Source: JBLNDG01 sp050261415 (GTDB taxonomy: Bacteria; Bacillota; Clostridia; Lutisporales; Lutisporaceae). From it: a stretch of 34,741 nucleotides of DNA. Below, one piece after another: positions 15,643 through 23,871 of this stretch (within the stretch, counting starts at the first letter, position 1; each line of letters opens with the position of its first letter). The notes beneath the pieces are model-generated. The model did not search any database. It was not told the DNA's origin and worked only from the letters and a program-made list of their open reading frames with translations. Both the position numbers and the translations under genes were made by a program. Location: assembly GCA_050261415.1 (NCBI GenBank), contig JBLNDG010000039.1, forward strand, positions 1 to 34,741. Reading direction: 5' to 3'.

Positions 15643-16530
15643 TTGAAGATAACAGAAATTGAGAATGGTTTACTGCTTGAAGATGTGAGGGATTTTGATG
15701 CAAAGCATATATTCGAATGCGGGCAGTGCTTCAGATGGGTGAAGGAAGAGGACGGCAGCTATACTGGTGTTGCCTATGGAAGGGTTTTAAATGTCAGGTC
15801 GGATTATGGGAAAGGGAAAGTTTTCCTAAACAATACCAATGTTGAAGATTTCAAGAACATATGGTTTGAATACTTTGATTTTGGCAGGGACTACGGACTT
15901 ATTAAAAGGGAGCTTGCCAAAGATCCTGTTCTGGATATGGCAATAAAGCACGGAGAAGGATTGCGGATTTTGAAGCAGGAGCCGTGGGAGCTTCTGATAT
16001 CTTATATTATATCCGCCAATAACAGCATTCCTATGATTTCCAGAAGTATAAACCTGCTTTCCGAAAAGTACGGCAATCCAGTGGAATATAAGGGTAAGAC
16101 ATATTATACCTTTCCTACCGTTGAAGTTCTGCAAGAGAGCACATTGGAGGACATTTCCTCATGCAGGGCCGGTTTCAGGTGTAAATACATATACCAGGCA
16201 GCAAGGCTTGTAGGCAGTGGTGAATTGAAGCTTGAGGAAGTAGAGAAGCTGGATGTGGATGAAGCAAGGAAGGAGCTTATGAGGACATCCGGGGTGGGGC
16301 CTAAAGTAGCGGATTGTATAATGCTTTTTTCCATGCAGAAGTTTGCGGCATATCCGGTGGATGTGTGGGTAAAAAGAGTTACAGAGTACTTCTATATGGG
16401 AAGAGATGCCAAAATGAAAGAGATACAGCAATTTGCCCGGGATAAGTTCGGAGAGCTTTCAGGTTTTGCCCAGGAGTATCTGTTTTATTACGCAAGAGAA
16501 TTTAAAATTAATCCGGATAAAAAGATATAA
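15643..16530 (+). CDS. ogg: 8-oxoguanine DNA glycosylase (OGG1-type, HhH-GPD)
   Basis: A 295-residue DNA repair glycosylase that removes 8-oxoguanine. The N-terminal OGG domain is visible (ECGQCFRWVKEEDGSYTGV). The helix-hairpin-helix reads LMRTSGVGPKVADCIMLFS with the catalytic Lys, and the catalytic Asp is in AYPVDVWVKRV. Both match the human OGG1 arrangement (GTKVADC, PVDVH) rather than MutM. TTG at 15643 was chosen because GGGGA sits seven bases upstream; the open frame begins at 15562, inside a repeat. It is followed 27 bases later by the DUF554 gene, so they may share a transcript. Confidence 0.9.
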   Translation: MKITEIENGLLLEDVRDFDAKHIFECGQCFRWVKEEDGSYTGVAYGRVLNVRSDYGKGKVFLNNTNVEDFKNIWFEYFDFGRDYGLIKRELAKDPVLDMAIKHGEGLRILKQEPWELLISYIISANNSIPMISRSINLLSEKYGNPVEYKGKTYYTFPTVEVLQESTLEDISSCRAGFRCKYIYQAARLVGSGELKLEEVEKLDVDEARKELMRTSGVGPKVADCIMLFSMQKFAAYPVDVWVKRVTEYFYMGRDAKMKEIQQFARDKFGELSGFAQEYLFYYAREFKINPDKKI

Positions 16531-16557
16531 TAATATACTTAGGGGGTTCAGCATAAG

Positions 16558-17241
16558 ATGATTTTACTGGGGACTGCAGTAAATGCACTGGCAGTAATAT
16601 TAGGGGGAACAGCCGGCAGCCTGATGAAAAAAGGTATACCTGAGCGTTTCAGTAACCTTATTATAAATGCCCTTGGATTATTTACCCTTGCGATAGGCAT
16701 AACATTTTCATTAGGGTCAAAAAACATGATGGTAGTAGTATTTAGCCTTGTGATAGGCTCAATTATAGGGGAATGGATTGATGTTGAAAAGAGAATGAAT
16801 GGCTTGGGCGATGCTGTGGAAAATAAGCTAAAATCGAAGGAAGGCAATTTCTCACAGGGCTTTGTAACTGCAAGCCTTTTATTCTGTGTTGGCTCCATGG
16901 CAATTATGGGTTCACTTCAGAGCGGCCTAATGAACGACCACAAAATCTTGTTCACTAAGTCCATAATGGACGGAATAACAGCAGCAATATTTGCTTCCAC
17001 CATGGGTATAGGTGTAGCGGTATCCGCAATACCCGTATTCATCTACCAGGGTATCATAACACTTCTGGCTTCAGTTGTTGCGCCATATCTAAGCCAGGCG
17101 GTAATAACCGAAATGACGGCAACAGGAGGGATACTACTTATAGGAGTTGGGATTAACATACTAGAGCTGAAGAAGATAAAGGTAGGTAATATGCTGCCTG
17201 CAATATTCATGCCCATAATACTGATGTTATTCATGAAATAA
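16558..17241 (+). CDS. DUF554 family membrane protein
   Basis: A 227-residue membrane protein with about six hydrophobic segments and the family pattern: a Gly-rich first helix (GTAVNALAVILGGTAGSLM), the loop IGEWIDVEKRMNGLGD, the conserved FCVGSMAIMGSLQSGL, and SIMDGITAAIFASTMGIGV. This DUF554 (YdfK-like) family is widespread in Bacillota; its function is not established, though transport has been proposed. AGGGGG lies about ten bases before the ATG. A terminator follows at 17350. Confidence 0.9.
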   Translation: MILLGTAVNALAVILGGTAGSLMKKGIPERFSNLIINALGLFTLAIGITFSLGSKNMMVVVFSLVIGSIIGEWIDVEKRMNGLGDAVENKLKSKEGNFSQGFVTASLLFCVGSMAIMGSLQSGLMNDHKILFTKSIMDGITAAIFASTMGIGVAVSAIPVFIYQGIITLLASVVAPYLSQAVITEMTATGGILLIGVGINILELKKIKVGNMLPAIFMPIILMLFMK

Positions 17242-17252
17242 TGACTTTGTAA

Positions 17253-17310
17253 GGCAATGGGCACGGGGCAATAGGCAATAGGTTCAAGAATGACTTCGAA
17301 GCCTAGGCTC
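17253..17310 (+). repeat. Heptamer repeat element, partial copy
   Basis: GGCAATGGGC, then GGGGCAATAGGCAATAGG, then GACTTCGAAGCCTAGGCT. It shares the left arm and the TTCGAAG centre with the copy at 14531 but lacks the GCCCATA arm. Confidence 0.65.
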
Positions 17311-17349
17311 AAATCGTGCAAAACATGAAACCAAATATTATACGGCATG

Positions 17350-17374
17350 GACAGCTTTTTAAGCTGTCTTTTTT
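17350..17374 (+). terminator. Intrinsic terminator
   Basis: GACAGCTT and AAGCTGTC pair around TTT, followed by six T. It ends the glycosylase/DUF554 transcript. From here to 17516 I see only AT-rich sequence. Confidence 0.85.
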
Positions 17375-17516
17375 GCTGTTATTATACGCTTTGACCTATA
17401 ATAAATTATTTTATGGAAATGTTGAGAAAACAGTATAAAAATAACGTAATATAAATATAATACTAAATATCAGCCCAAAATTAATATAATGTGGCGTTTT
17501 TGACCATTATGGAAGT

Positions 17517-17545
17517 TTGATAATGTAAATGCCATTATTTATTAT
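17517..17545 (+). promoter_or_regulatory. SigA-type promoter of groESL
   Basis: TTGATA, 17 bases, TATTAT. The expected start point, about 17552, falls just before the CIRCE element, the usual heat-shock geometry. Confidence 0.75.
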
Positions 17546-17556
17546 TAGAAGTGTAG

Positions 17557-17583
17557 TTAGCACTCGATTAAGGTGAGTGCTAA
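17557..17583 (+). promoter_or_regulatory. CIRCE operator (HrcA binding site)
   Basis: TTAGCACTC, nine bases, GAGTGCTAA: a perfect match to the CIRCE inverted repeat. HrcA bound here represses groESL until heat shock. Confidence 0.98.
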
Positions 17584-17632
17584 TAAGAGAAAATTACATG
17601 TTTTAAATAAGATCATTTAAGGAGGGTTACAG

Positions 17633-17917
17633 ATGAATATCAAACCACTAGGCGACAGAATAATTATCAGAGTGATCGAAAGTGAAGAAACAACAAAGAG
17701 CGGTATTGTACTCCCGGGTACTGCAAAGGAAAAGCCAATGCAGGGAGAAGTGCTGGCAGTGGGCTCAGGAGAGATGGTTGACGGTAAAAAAGTTCCTCTT
17801 GAACTGAAGGCTGGCGACAAGGTCATATACTCAAAATATGCCGGAACAGAAGTAAAAATGGATGGCAAGGAGTATCTGATTTTAAGGCAAAGCGACGTAT
17901 TGGCAGTTATTGAGTAA
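17633..17917 (+). CDS. groES: Co-chaperonin GroES
   Basis: The 94-residue lid of the GroEL folding chamber. It starts NIKPLGDRIIIRVIESEE. The mobile loop (SGIVLPGTAKEKP) and the family segment VGSGEMVDGKKVPLELKAGD follow. Normal length. AGGAGGG lies eight bases before the ATG. It is the first gene of the CIRCE-controlled operon, 17 bases before groEL. Confidence 0.98.
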   Translation: MNIKPLGDRIIIRVIESEETTKSGIVLPGTAKEKPMQGEVLAVGSGEMVDGKKVPLELKAGDKVIYSKYAGTEVKMDGKEYLILRQSDVLAVIE

Positions 17918-17934
17918 ATAGGGAGGGAATATAT

Positions 17935-19563
17935 ATGGCAAAACAGATTAAATACGGAGAAGAAGCAAGACGTTCACTGGAAAGCGGTGTAAACCAGCTT
18001 GCAAATACAGTTAAAATAACTTTGGGACCAAAGGGCAGAAATGTAGTTCTTGATAAGAAGTTCGGTTCACCCCTTATCACAAACGACGGCGTTACTATAG
18101 CAAAGGAAATTGAACTTCCGGATGCATTTGAGAATATGGGTGCACAGCTTGTTAAAGAAGTTGCAACAAAGACAAATGATGTAGCTGGCGATGGTACTAC
18201 TACAGCAACACTTCTTGCACAGGCAATCATAAGAGAAGGTCTAAAAAATGTTGCAGCAGGTGCTAACCCGATGATAATAAAGAGGGGTATCAGCAAAGCT
18301 GTTGACACTGCTGTTGAAGAGCTCAAGAAGATTTCCAGACCAATCGAAGCTAAAGCAGCGATAGCACAGGTTGCATCGATTTCCGCTTCTGATGAAACCA
18401 TAGGCGAGCTTATTGCAGAAGCTATGGAAAAGGTAGGCAAAGACGGTGTTATTACCGTTGAAGAGTCCAATACCTTCGGAACTCATCTTGATGTAGTTGA
18501 GGGCATGCAGTTTGACAGAGGAATTATCTCACAGTACATGGTAACAGATACAGAAAAGATGGAAGCTGTCCTCGACGATCCGTATATACTTATTACCGAC
18601 AAGAAGATATCCAACATACAGGAGCTTCTGCCTATACTTGAGCAGATAGTCCAGCTGGGTAAGAAGCTTCTCATAATTGCTGAAGATGTAGAAGGTGAAG
18701 CACTTGCTACGTTAATAGTCAATAAACTCAGAGGAACTTTCAGCTGTGTAGCAGTTAAAGCACCTGGCTTCGGAGACAGAAGGAAAGCTATGCTTGAGGA
18801 TATAGCTATTCTCACAGCCGGACAGGTTATTTCAGAAGAGCTTGGACTTGACCTTAAGGAAACAAAGCTTGAACAGCTTGGAAGAGCAAAACAGGTAAAG
18901 GTTCAGAAGGAAAACACAATCATTGTTGACGGTGCCGGTGACGCACAGGCAATTAAAGAAAGGGTAAAGCAGCTCAAAGCACAGATTGAAGAAACTACTT
19001 CCGATTTCGACAGGGAAAAGCTTCAGGAAAGACTTGCAAAGCTTTCAGGCGGAGTAGCAGTTATAAAGGTTGGCGCAGCTACAGAGACAGAACTGAAGGA
19101 AAGAAAGCTCAGGATAGAGGATGCGCTCTCAGCAACAAGAGCAGCAGTTGAAGAAGGTATTGTACCTGGCGGCGGAACAGCACTTGTTAACACCATAAAA
19201 GCTGTTGAAGAATTGCTTGACGGTGCAGAAGGCGATGAAAAGACCGGTATAAAGATAGTAAAGAGGGCTTTGGAAGAACCTGTAAGGCAGATAGCTGAAA
19301 ATGCAGGCCTTGAAGGTTCAGTTGTAATTGAGAAGGTAATGGCTAGCAAGCCGGGTATCGGTTTTGATGCACTTCATGAAGAATATGTTGACATGATAAA
19401 AGCCGGTATCGTTGACCCTACAAAGGTTACAAGGTCAGCTTTACAGAATGCGGCTTCAGTAGCAGCACTGCTTCTTACTACGGAAAGTGTTGTTGCAGAT
19501 CTTCCTGAAAAGGAAAAGCCAATGATGCCTGCCGGTGGCATGGGCGGAGACATGATGTACTAG
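17935..19563 (+). CDS. groEL: Chaperonin GroEL
   Basis: The 542-residue Hsp60 chaperonin, complete from AKQIKYGEEARRSLESGV to the Gly/Met tail GGMGGDMMY. Visible features are the ATP-binding TLGPKGRNVVLDKKFG, the catalytic GDGTTTATLLAQAI (Asp near residue 87), the apical domain (about 190-375), and EEGIVPGGGTAL. AGGGAGG lies in front of the ATG. It shares the CIRCE/HrcA-controlled promoter with groES and ends in a strong hairpin. Confidence 0.99.
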   Translation: MAKQIKYGEEARRSLESGVNQLANTVKITLGPKGRNVVLDKKFGSPLITNDGVTIAKEIELPDAFENMGAQLVKEVATKTNDVAGDGTTTATLLAQAIIREGLKNVAAGANPMIIKRGISKAVDTAVEELKKISRPIEAKAAIAQVASISASDETIGELIAEAMEKVGKDGVITVEESNTFGTHLDVVEGMQFDRGIISQYMVTDTEKMEAVLDDPYILITDKKISNIQELLPILEQIVQLGKKLLIIAEDVEGEALATLIVNKLRGTFSCVAVKAPGFGDRRKAMLEDIAILTAGQVISEELGLDLKETKLEQLGRAKQVKVQKENTIIVDGAGDAQAIKERVKQLKAQIEETTSDFDREKLQERLAKLSGGVAVIKVGAATETELKERKLRIEDALSATRAAVEEGIVPGGGTALVNTIKAVEELLDGAEGDEKTGIKIVKRALEEPVRQIAENAGLEGSVVIEKVMASKPGIGFDALHEEYVDMIKAGIVDPTKVTRSALQNAASVAALLLTTESVVADLPEKEKPMMPAGGMGGDMMY

Positions 19564-19570
19564 GATATTT

Positions 19571-19604
19571 AAAAGCCTGCTGATTAAATCAGCAGGCTTT
19601 TTTT
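19571..19604 (+). terminator. groESL terminator, overlapping the opposite gene's 3' end
   Basis: GCCTGCTGAT and ATCAGCAGGC pair around TAA, followed by seven T. The right half also encodes the last residues and stop codon of the minus-strand GGDEF/EAL gene. Confidence 0.92.
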
Positions 19605-21958
19605 GTGTCTATAAGCAATTTTTCAAATTCATTGCTTGGAAGAGGTTTGCCGAACAGATAGCCTTGGATTATGTCGCAGCTTTCTTTTTTCAGCATATCA
19701 TACTGCTCTTCTGTTTCAACGCCTTCAGCTGTAACTCTCAACTGCAGGTTGTGGCCGATTGCCAGAATAGTGGATATAATGGCAGCATTTTTGGGATTAC
19801 CTGCTACATCCCGTACGAAGCTCTGGTCAATTTTTAAGTTGCTTATCGGGAAGTTTTTAAGGTAGTTCAATGAGGAATAACCTGTCCCGAAATCATCCAG
19901 CGCGATTCTGATCCCCATACCGTTAAGCTCATCCAGTATCGGAGGTATGTATTCCGAATTCTCCATGGCAATGCTCTCGGTAATTTCAAGTTCAAGATAA
20001 TCGGGATGAAGCTTTGTTTCCTTTAAGACATTGGCTATCAAATCTATGAAATTTTCCTGGAGAAGCTGTACAGCCGATATGTTGACTGAAACCCGTATTG
20101 GTTTATAACCGGCTTCCTGCCAACATTTGTTTTGAGCACATGCATTACGCAATACCCATTCTCCTATAGGTATCATAAGCCCGTTTGCTTCGGCAATGGG
20201 TATGAATTTGGCTGGAGAAACCATTCCAAGTTCGGGATGATTCCATCGAAGCAGAGCTTCACATCCTATGATTTCTTTTGAAACCGTATCAACCTGCGGT
20301 TGGTAATGTATAGAGAATTCTCCGTTTTCCAGGGCGTGATGCATACTGTTATCAAGATTTAACTGTTCTATAAGCCTGAAATTTACTGAGGGATCATAGA
20401 GCATATAATTGTCACGGCCTGTTTTCTTTGCCCTCAGCATTGCCGAGTAAGCATTCTTGAAAAGGCTGTCGCTGTCACCGGCATCTTCAGGGAAAAACGC
20501 TATTCCTATACAGGCTGTAATATAAAAGCTATATTCATCAACAATCCAAGGCTGTTTGATGAGCTCTAGAATCTCCTGGGCAGTCTTTATGACATTTTTC
20601 TCATGATCTATGCCGGTAAACATTATAGCAAATTTGTCTTCTCCCATCCGGGAAATCATTTCGGTTTCTCCAAGGATGCTGCTGACCTTATTTGCTATGC
20701 ACTTCAGAAGCTTGTCCCCTGCATCATGCCCCAATGTATCGTTTATATTCTCAAATTTATCTATATCAAATATCATGATTGCCAGCTTCATTTTTTCACT
20801 GGCCGCCCTGCCAAGCTCAAGCCTCAGCCTGTCATTGAACATAAGCTTGTTGGGCAGGTCGGTTAAGGGATCATAATATGTAAGGCGGCTTATGGTATTC
20901 ATCATCTTGTTGAAATTTTTTGCAGCTTCACCAATCTCATCAGAAGTATCTATGTCTGATCTCACTGTGAGATCGCCCAGGGCAGCTTTTCTGAAAACAT
21001 TTTTCAGATTAATGATTGGTTTTGATATGCTCTTGGATACTAAGAGTCCCATGATTGCGGCAATTATAAAGCCGGCTATTCCTATTTCCGCAAGATTGAT
21101 GCTTGCATATCTAATTGGCTTTTGCCAGTAGTCCGTAGGTATTTTGACTATAAGCTTCCAGCCGTCAGTGTTGGGTATTTCCTGAAAATAGTTCAAGCTG
21201 GTTATACTATTGAAGGTATAAAGTATACTTCCACTTTTGTTGTTAAGTATCTGAGAAGCGCTTTTCATAATGCTTTCACTTATGATATCAGATTTTTTTG
21301 TAATATTTACTTTCATTATGTAGTTTTCATCCGGGTGCGCGATAACTAATCCATTTTTGTCAACTATATAAGAGTATGAGTTGGGATAGCTGTATTTCAG
21401 GCTTTCGATTATCCTGGACAGCTTTATAAGGTTTATTGTACCGCCCAGCACACCAACAATTTTACCGCTGCTATCCCTTATCGGTGCTGCAACAACTGCG
21501 ATTTGATGTCCTGTGGCCTTTGAAATTATTGGATCCGATACCACTACTTTTCCTGACATCGCAGCCTTGAAATATTCCCTGTCCTTTATAGAGTTGGAGT
21601 ACTCTAGTGTTGTGTTATAATTGCCGTCTATGTCAGCAACAAGGAAATGGTCATATATATCAAGCTTTCCTTTAATTTCATCCTGCAGGTATTGCTTTGT
21701 CAATTCCCAATTCATTGTGCTGACAACAGGACAGTTCGCATATACCTCTATTTCCTTCATCCTCTCCTTAAACCAGTTGCCAATGATTTCTGAATATAGT
21801 TCAGCATTTTTCATGCTGCTTTCATCTATTATATTTTTAAGGGTAGCCTCTGTAAGTTTTTCTGACATACTAATAAGTATGAAAGCCTCAAATATGCTTA
21901 TTGCAATAAGCATAGCAAGAATTTTAAACATAATGCTTTTAATATTTATTCTTAACAA
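19589..21958 (-). CDS. Membrane Cache-HAMP-GGDEF-EAL protein, probable c-di-GMP phosphodiesterase
   Basis: A 789-residue signalling protein. Membrane helix at about 10-30, extracellular double-Cache sensor to about 290, second helix, HAMP (about 315-365), GGDEF domain (about 370-530), EAL domain (about 540-785). The GGDEF signature reads GEDKF, so cyclase activity is probably lost and the domain may regulate. The EAL domain has its key residues: EALLRW, SVNISA, ELEITES, ALDDFGTGYSS, LKIDQSFV, AEGVET, QGYLFGKPL. The net effect is probably c-di-GMP breakdown in response to an external ligand. It starts at TTG with GGGGGG about seven bases upstream. Confidence 0.92.
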   Translation of the reverse strand: MLRINIKSIMFKILAMLIAISIFEAFILISMSEKLTEATLKNIIDESSMKNAELYSEIIGNWFKERMKEIEVYANCPVVSTMNWELTKQYLQDEIKGKLDIYDHFLVADIDGNYNTTLEYSNSIKDREYFKAAMSGKVVVSDPIISKATGHQIAVVAAPIRDSSGKIVGVLGGTINLIKLSRIIESLKYSYPNSYSYIVDKNGLVIAHPDENYIMKVNITKKSDIISESIMKSASQILNNKSGSILYTFNSITSLNYFQEIPNTDGWKLIVKIPTDYWQKPIRYASINLAEIGIAGFIIAAIMGLLVSKSISKPIINLKNVFRKAALGDLTVRSDIDTSDEIGEAAKNFNKMMNTISRLTYYDPLTDLPNKLMFNDRLRLELGRAASEKMKLAIMIFDIDKFENINDTLGHDAGDKLLKCIANKVSSILGETEMISRMGEDKFAIMFTGIDHEKNVIKTAQEILELIKQPWIVDEYSFYITACIGIAFFPEDAGDSDSLFKNAYSAMLRAKKTGRDNYMLYDPSVNFRLIEQLNLDNSMHHALENGEFSIHYQPQVDTVSKEIIGCEALLRWNHPELGMVSPAKFIPIAEANGLMIPIGEWVLRNACAQNKCWQEAGYKPIRVSVNISAVQLLQENFIDLIANVLKETKLHPDYLELEITESIAMENSEYIPPILDELNGMGIRIALDDFGTGYSSLNYLKNFPISNLKIDQSFVRDVAGNPKNAAIISTILAIGHNLQLRVTAEGVETEEQYDMLKKESCDIIQGYLFGKPLPSNEFEKLLIDTKKAC

Positions 21959-22147
21959 TGCGAGCCCCCCTATAATAGATGTTCAAGAAACCATATATGT
22001 CGAATTATATCAAAAAATGGAATAAATATCTACAGATAATTTTGACGATAAAGGATGCTCTCTTGATTATTCCGGAGCACATGCTTTAATTCTAATTGTT
22101 ATAGACAATAATATTTATGGATAGTAAAATTAAGCTGAGGTGATATG

Positions 22148-22693
22148 ATGAGTGATAAAAATGAAAAGGAAGCCCAGAGTCTGGGGGAGTTTACTCATAT
22201 AAATGAAAAAGGTTATGCTAAAATGGTTGATGTGTCTGAAAAGGGAGAAAGCACACGGGAAGCAGTTGCAAGGGGTTCGGTATATATGAAGCGCGATACT
22301 TTGAAAGCCATTGCCGACGGCAAAATCAAGAAAGGGGATGTCCTGGCCGTAGCTCAGGTAGGCGGAATAATGGGGGCCAAAGCCACTTCGGATATAATTC
22401 CAATGTGCCATAATGTGAACATTTATGCAGCAGATATTGATTTTAAAGCAGATATGGAAAACAGCAAGCTGGATATAGAAGCAGTTGTGAAGACCATAGG
22501 GGTTACCGGTGTTGAGATGGAAGCGCTGACTGCTGTATCTGTGGCAGCATTGACCATATACGATATGTGCAAGGCAATTGACAAGTTTATGGTTATAAGT
22601 GATATCCATCTTGTGCATAAAAGCGGAGGAAGGTCAGGAGAATTTAACTTTGATGAACAGCTTGAGAATGAAAATAGAAATGTTAAATGTTAG
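22148..22693 (+). CDS. moaC: Cyclic pyranopterin monophosphate synthase MoaC
   Basis: MoaC acts with MoaA to make cPMP, the first intermediate of molybdenum/tungsten cofactor. The 181-residue product has the family motifs MVDVSEKGESTREAVA, GDVLAVAQVGGIMGAK, the catalytic-site MCHN (in IIPMCHNVNI), and VTGVEMEALTAVSVAALTIYDMCK followed by KSGG. Two ATGs are possible (22145, 22148); the GAGGTGA ribosome site suits the second better. It has a slightly long C-terminal tail rich in Glu and Asn. Followed 52 bases later by a mogA/moaB gene. Confidence 0.96.
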   Translation: MSDKNEKEAQSLGEFTHINEKGYAKMVDVSEKGESTREAVARGSVYMKRDTLKAIADGKIKKGDVLAVAQVGGIMGAKATSDIIPMCHNVNIYAADIDFKADMENSKLDIEAVVKTIGVTGVEMEALTAVSVAALTIYDMCKAIDKFMVISDIHLVHKSGGRSGEFNFDEQLENENRNVKC

Positions 22694-22745
22694 AGGAAGA
22701 ATGTTTGTAAAAGGCAAGCCATATAGGAGTAGGAGTTGAAGTTGA

Positions 22746-23243
22746 ATGGATGGTTTTACAGTGGGAATTATCACGGCAAGTGATAAGGGCTCAAAAGGGG
22801 AAAGGGTTGATTTATCAGGTCCTACAATTAAGGAGATGATAGAAAAGATCGGCGGAAGGGTCGAAAAATATGTGATTGTTCCGGATGAAAAAGAAGATAT
22901 CAAGGCAACTCTGATTGACATGTGTGACAGTCTTCAGCTTAACCTTATACTCACAACTGGAGGCACAGGGTTCTCACCCAGGGATGTGACTCCTGAGGCA
23001 ACCCTGGAGGTTATAGAAAAGCATGTACCCGGTATTCCCGAGGCAATGAGAGCACGGAGCCTGCTGGTTACACCCAAGGCGATGCTTTCGAGGGCACAGG
23101 CTGGAATAAGGAAAAAATCCTTGATTATAAACCTGCCGGGAAGTCCAAAGGGAGTACGTGAGAATCTGGAAGTAATCCTGCCTGCACTTACGCATGGAAT
23201 AGAAATACTTACAGGCCAAGCTTCTGAGTGCGGGGGCAAATAA
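22746..23243 (+). CDS. mogA: Molybdopterin adenylyltransferase-type protein (MogA/MoaB)
   Basis: A 165-residue MoaB/Mog-family enzyme that activates molybdopterin by adenylylation before Mo or W is inserted. Motifs: IITASDKGSKGERVDLSGP, the nucleotide-binding LTTGGTGFSPRDVTPEAT, and LPGSPKGVRENL. It follows moaC in one transcript with a terminator right behind it. Together they supply cofactor to the formate dehydrogenase encoded downstream. The MogA versus MoaB name cannot be settled from sequence alone. Confidence 0.93.
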   Translation: MDGFTVGIITASDKGSKGERVDLSGPTIKEMIEKIGGRVEKYVIVPDEKEDIKATLIDMCDSLQLNLILTTGGTGFSPRDVTPEATLEVIEKHVPGIPEAMRARSLLVTPKAMLSRAQAGIRKKSLIINLPGSPKGVRENLEVILPALTHGIEILTGQASECGGK

Positions 23244-23247
23244 AATG

Positions 23248-23280
23248 AAAAAGCAGATGTAATCATGCATTTGCTTTTTT
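23248..23280 (+). terminator. Terminator of moaC-mogA
   Basis: AAAAAGCAGATG and CATTTGCTTTTTT form a stem with one mismatch, ending in a T run. Confidence 0.8.
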
Positions 23281-23337
23281 CTATTTTCCTAATGCTTATA
23301 GAGTTGTTGGACATGGTTTCTCCTCAATTTATATTTA

Positions 23338-23355
23338 TCGTTATTAATTTAACAA
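23338..23355 (+). promoter_or_regulatory. Weak Rex-like operator
   Basis: TCGTTAT-TAAT-TTAACAA matches 12 of 14 positions of the clostridial Rex pattern TTGTTAA-N4-TTAACAA. It lies about 115 bases before the first promoter of this region. AT-rich surroundings make chance likely. Confidence 0.25.
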
Positions 23356-23469
23356 CCATATATATTTACTATACTACTTAACATAAACAATATAATGGTA
23401 AATACCAGTTAATTATGGAAAAAATAATCAATAATATAAATGCAAAGATACATATTGCATGTTAAAACA

Positions 23470-23498
23470 TTGACAATATGGCATGTAAATTATATTAT
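23470..23498 (+). promoter_or_regulatory. Promoter upstream of the unidentified structured RNA
   Basis: TTGACA, 17 bases, TATTAT, overlapping a TATAAT at 23496. The expected start, about 23505-23510, is just before the 5' side of the closing stem of the RNA at 23515. Confidence 0.65.
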
Positions 23499-23514
23499 AA
23501 TATTGAATGAATAT

Positions 23515-23651
23515 CTTTATCAAGCGAAAGGTTAAGGTTGGAAAAAACTTAGCCAGTAAGATTTATTAATTGGTGCCATGCTTGGAAGGGGTGAGCTTTG
23601 AGCCGGGGAAAGAGCCGCAATTTATTGTTTTGGCGGAAAGGCATGATAAGG
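23515..23651 (+). ncRNA. Unidentified structured leader RNA (riboswitch candidate)
   Basis: A roughly 137-base element closed by an eight-pair helix: CTTTATCA (23515-23522) with TGATAAGG (23644-23651). Inside, GGTTAAG (23530) pairs with CTTAGCC (23548), TGCC (23574) with GGCA (23640) next to the closing helix, and CCGCAA (about 23615) with TTGGCGG (about 23630) with one bulge. A purine-rich core (GGAAGGGGTGAG, GAGCCGGGGAAAGAGCCG) remains. The 3' strand of the closing helix contains the AAGG of a full Shine-Dalgarno, AAGGAGG, so folding would hide it. It does not match SAM, cobalamin, lysine, TPP or Moco consensus as I know them. Confidence 0.5.
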
Positions 23652-23660
23652 AGGAAAATA

Positions 23661-23714
23661 GTGTTGACATGGATGCTTGCTTATAGTAAAGTATCTATGG
23701 ATAGTTTGTTATAA
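23661..23714 (+). CDS. Possible 17-residue leader peptide
   Basis: AAGGAGG (23648-23654) is six bases before GTG at 23661, which opens a 17-codon frame (MLTWMLAYSKVSMDSLL) ending at TAA. It lies directly after the structured RNA, which overlaps the ribosome site. It could be a regulatory peptide, a degraded remnant of a gene once controlled by the RNA, or chance. The same bases also carry a promoter-like TTGACA. Confidence 0.3.
   Translation: MLTWMLAYSKVSMDSLL
23664..23692 (+). promoter_or_regulatory. Probable promoter of the riboswitch-controlled hydrogenase unit
   Basis: TTGACA, 17 bases, TAAAGT. The expected start, near 23699, is about 27 bases before the Moco-type aptamer, so the aptamer would be the whole leader. 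Confidence 0.5.
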
Positions 23715-23725
23715 GATTAACATAT

Positions 23726-23820
23726 TTCTCCGAGTCTATTCTTCCTAAGACAAAAGGCTATGGAATATAGACCGAAGGGTATCGATGGAAACACCGGTGC
23801 CTCCCGTTTGGAAAGGAGTA
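23726..23820 (+). promoter_or_regulatory. Moco/Tuco-type riboswitch aptamer
   Basis: It matches what I recall of the Moco RNA motif: CTCC at 23728-23731 pairs with GGAG at 23815-23818 (P1); GTCTAT (23734) pairs with ATAGAC (23767); GGTATCG and CGGTGCC pair around an inner GAAA-containing loop; and the hallmark GCCTCCCGTTTGGAAAGGAG closes it, very close to the E. coli moaA leader. The P2 apical region is short, with no long P3 arm; compact forms have been linked to tungsten cofactor. Its P1 3' strand is shared with an antiterminator (see the terminator at 23872). Confidence 0.85.
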
Positions 23821-23871
23821 GTGGTGAATCATGTGTATATATTTACCATTTTGGGGATATATTCATATGAG

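Noticed and set aside
17500..17529. Alternative groESL promoter with TTGACC at 17500
   Set aside because: No good -10 at 16-18 bases; the TTGATA/TATTAT pair at 17517-17545 fits both spacing and CIRCE position.
23515..23651. SAM-I, cobalamin or lysine riboswitch
   Set aside because: Short words such as TTATCAAG, GGTGCC and AAGGGG occur, but the SAM-I core, the B12 box and the lysine-motif core are missing.
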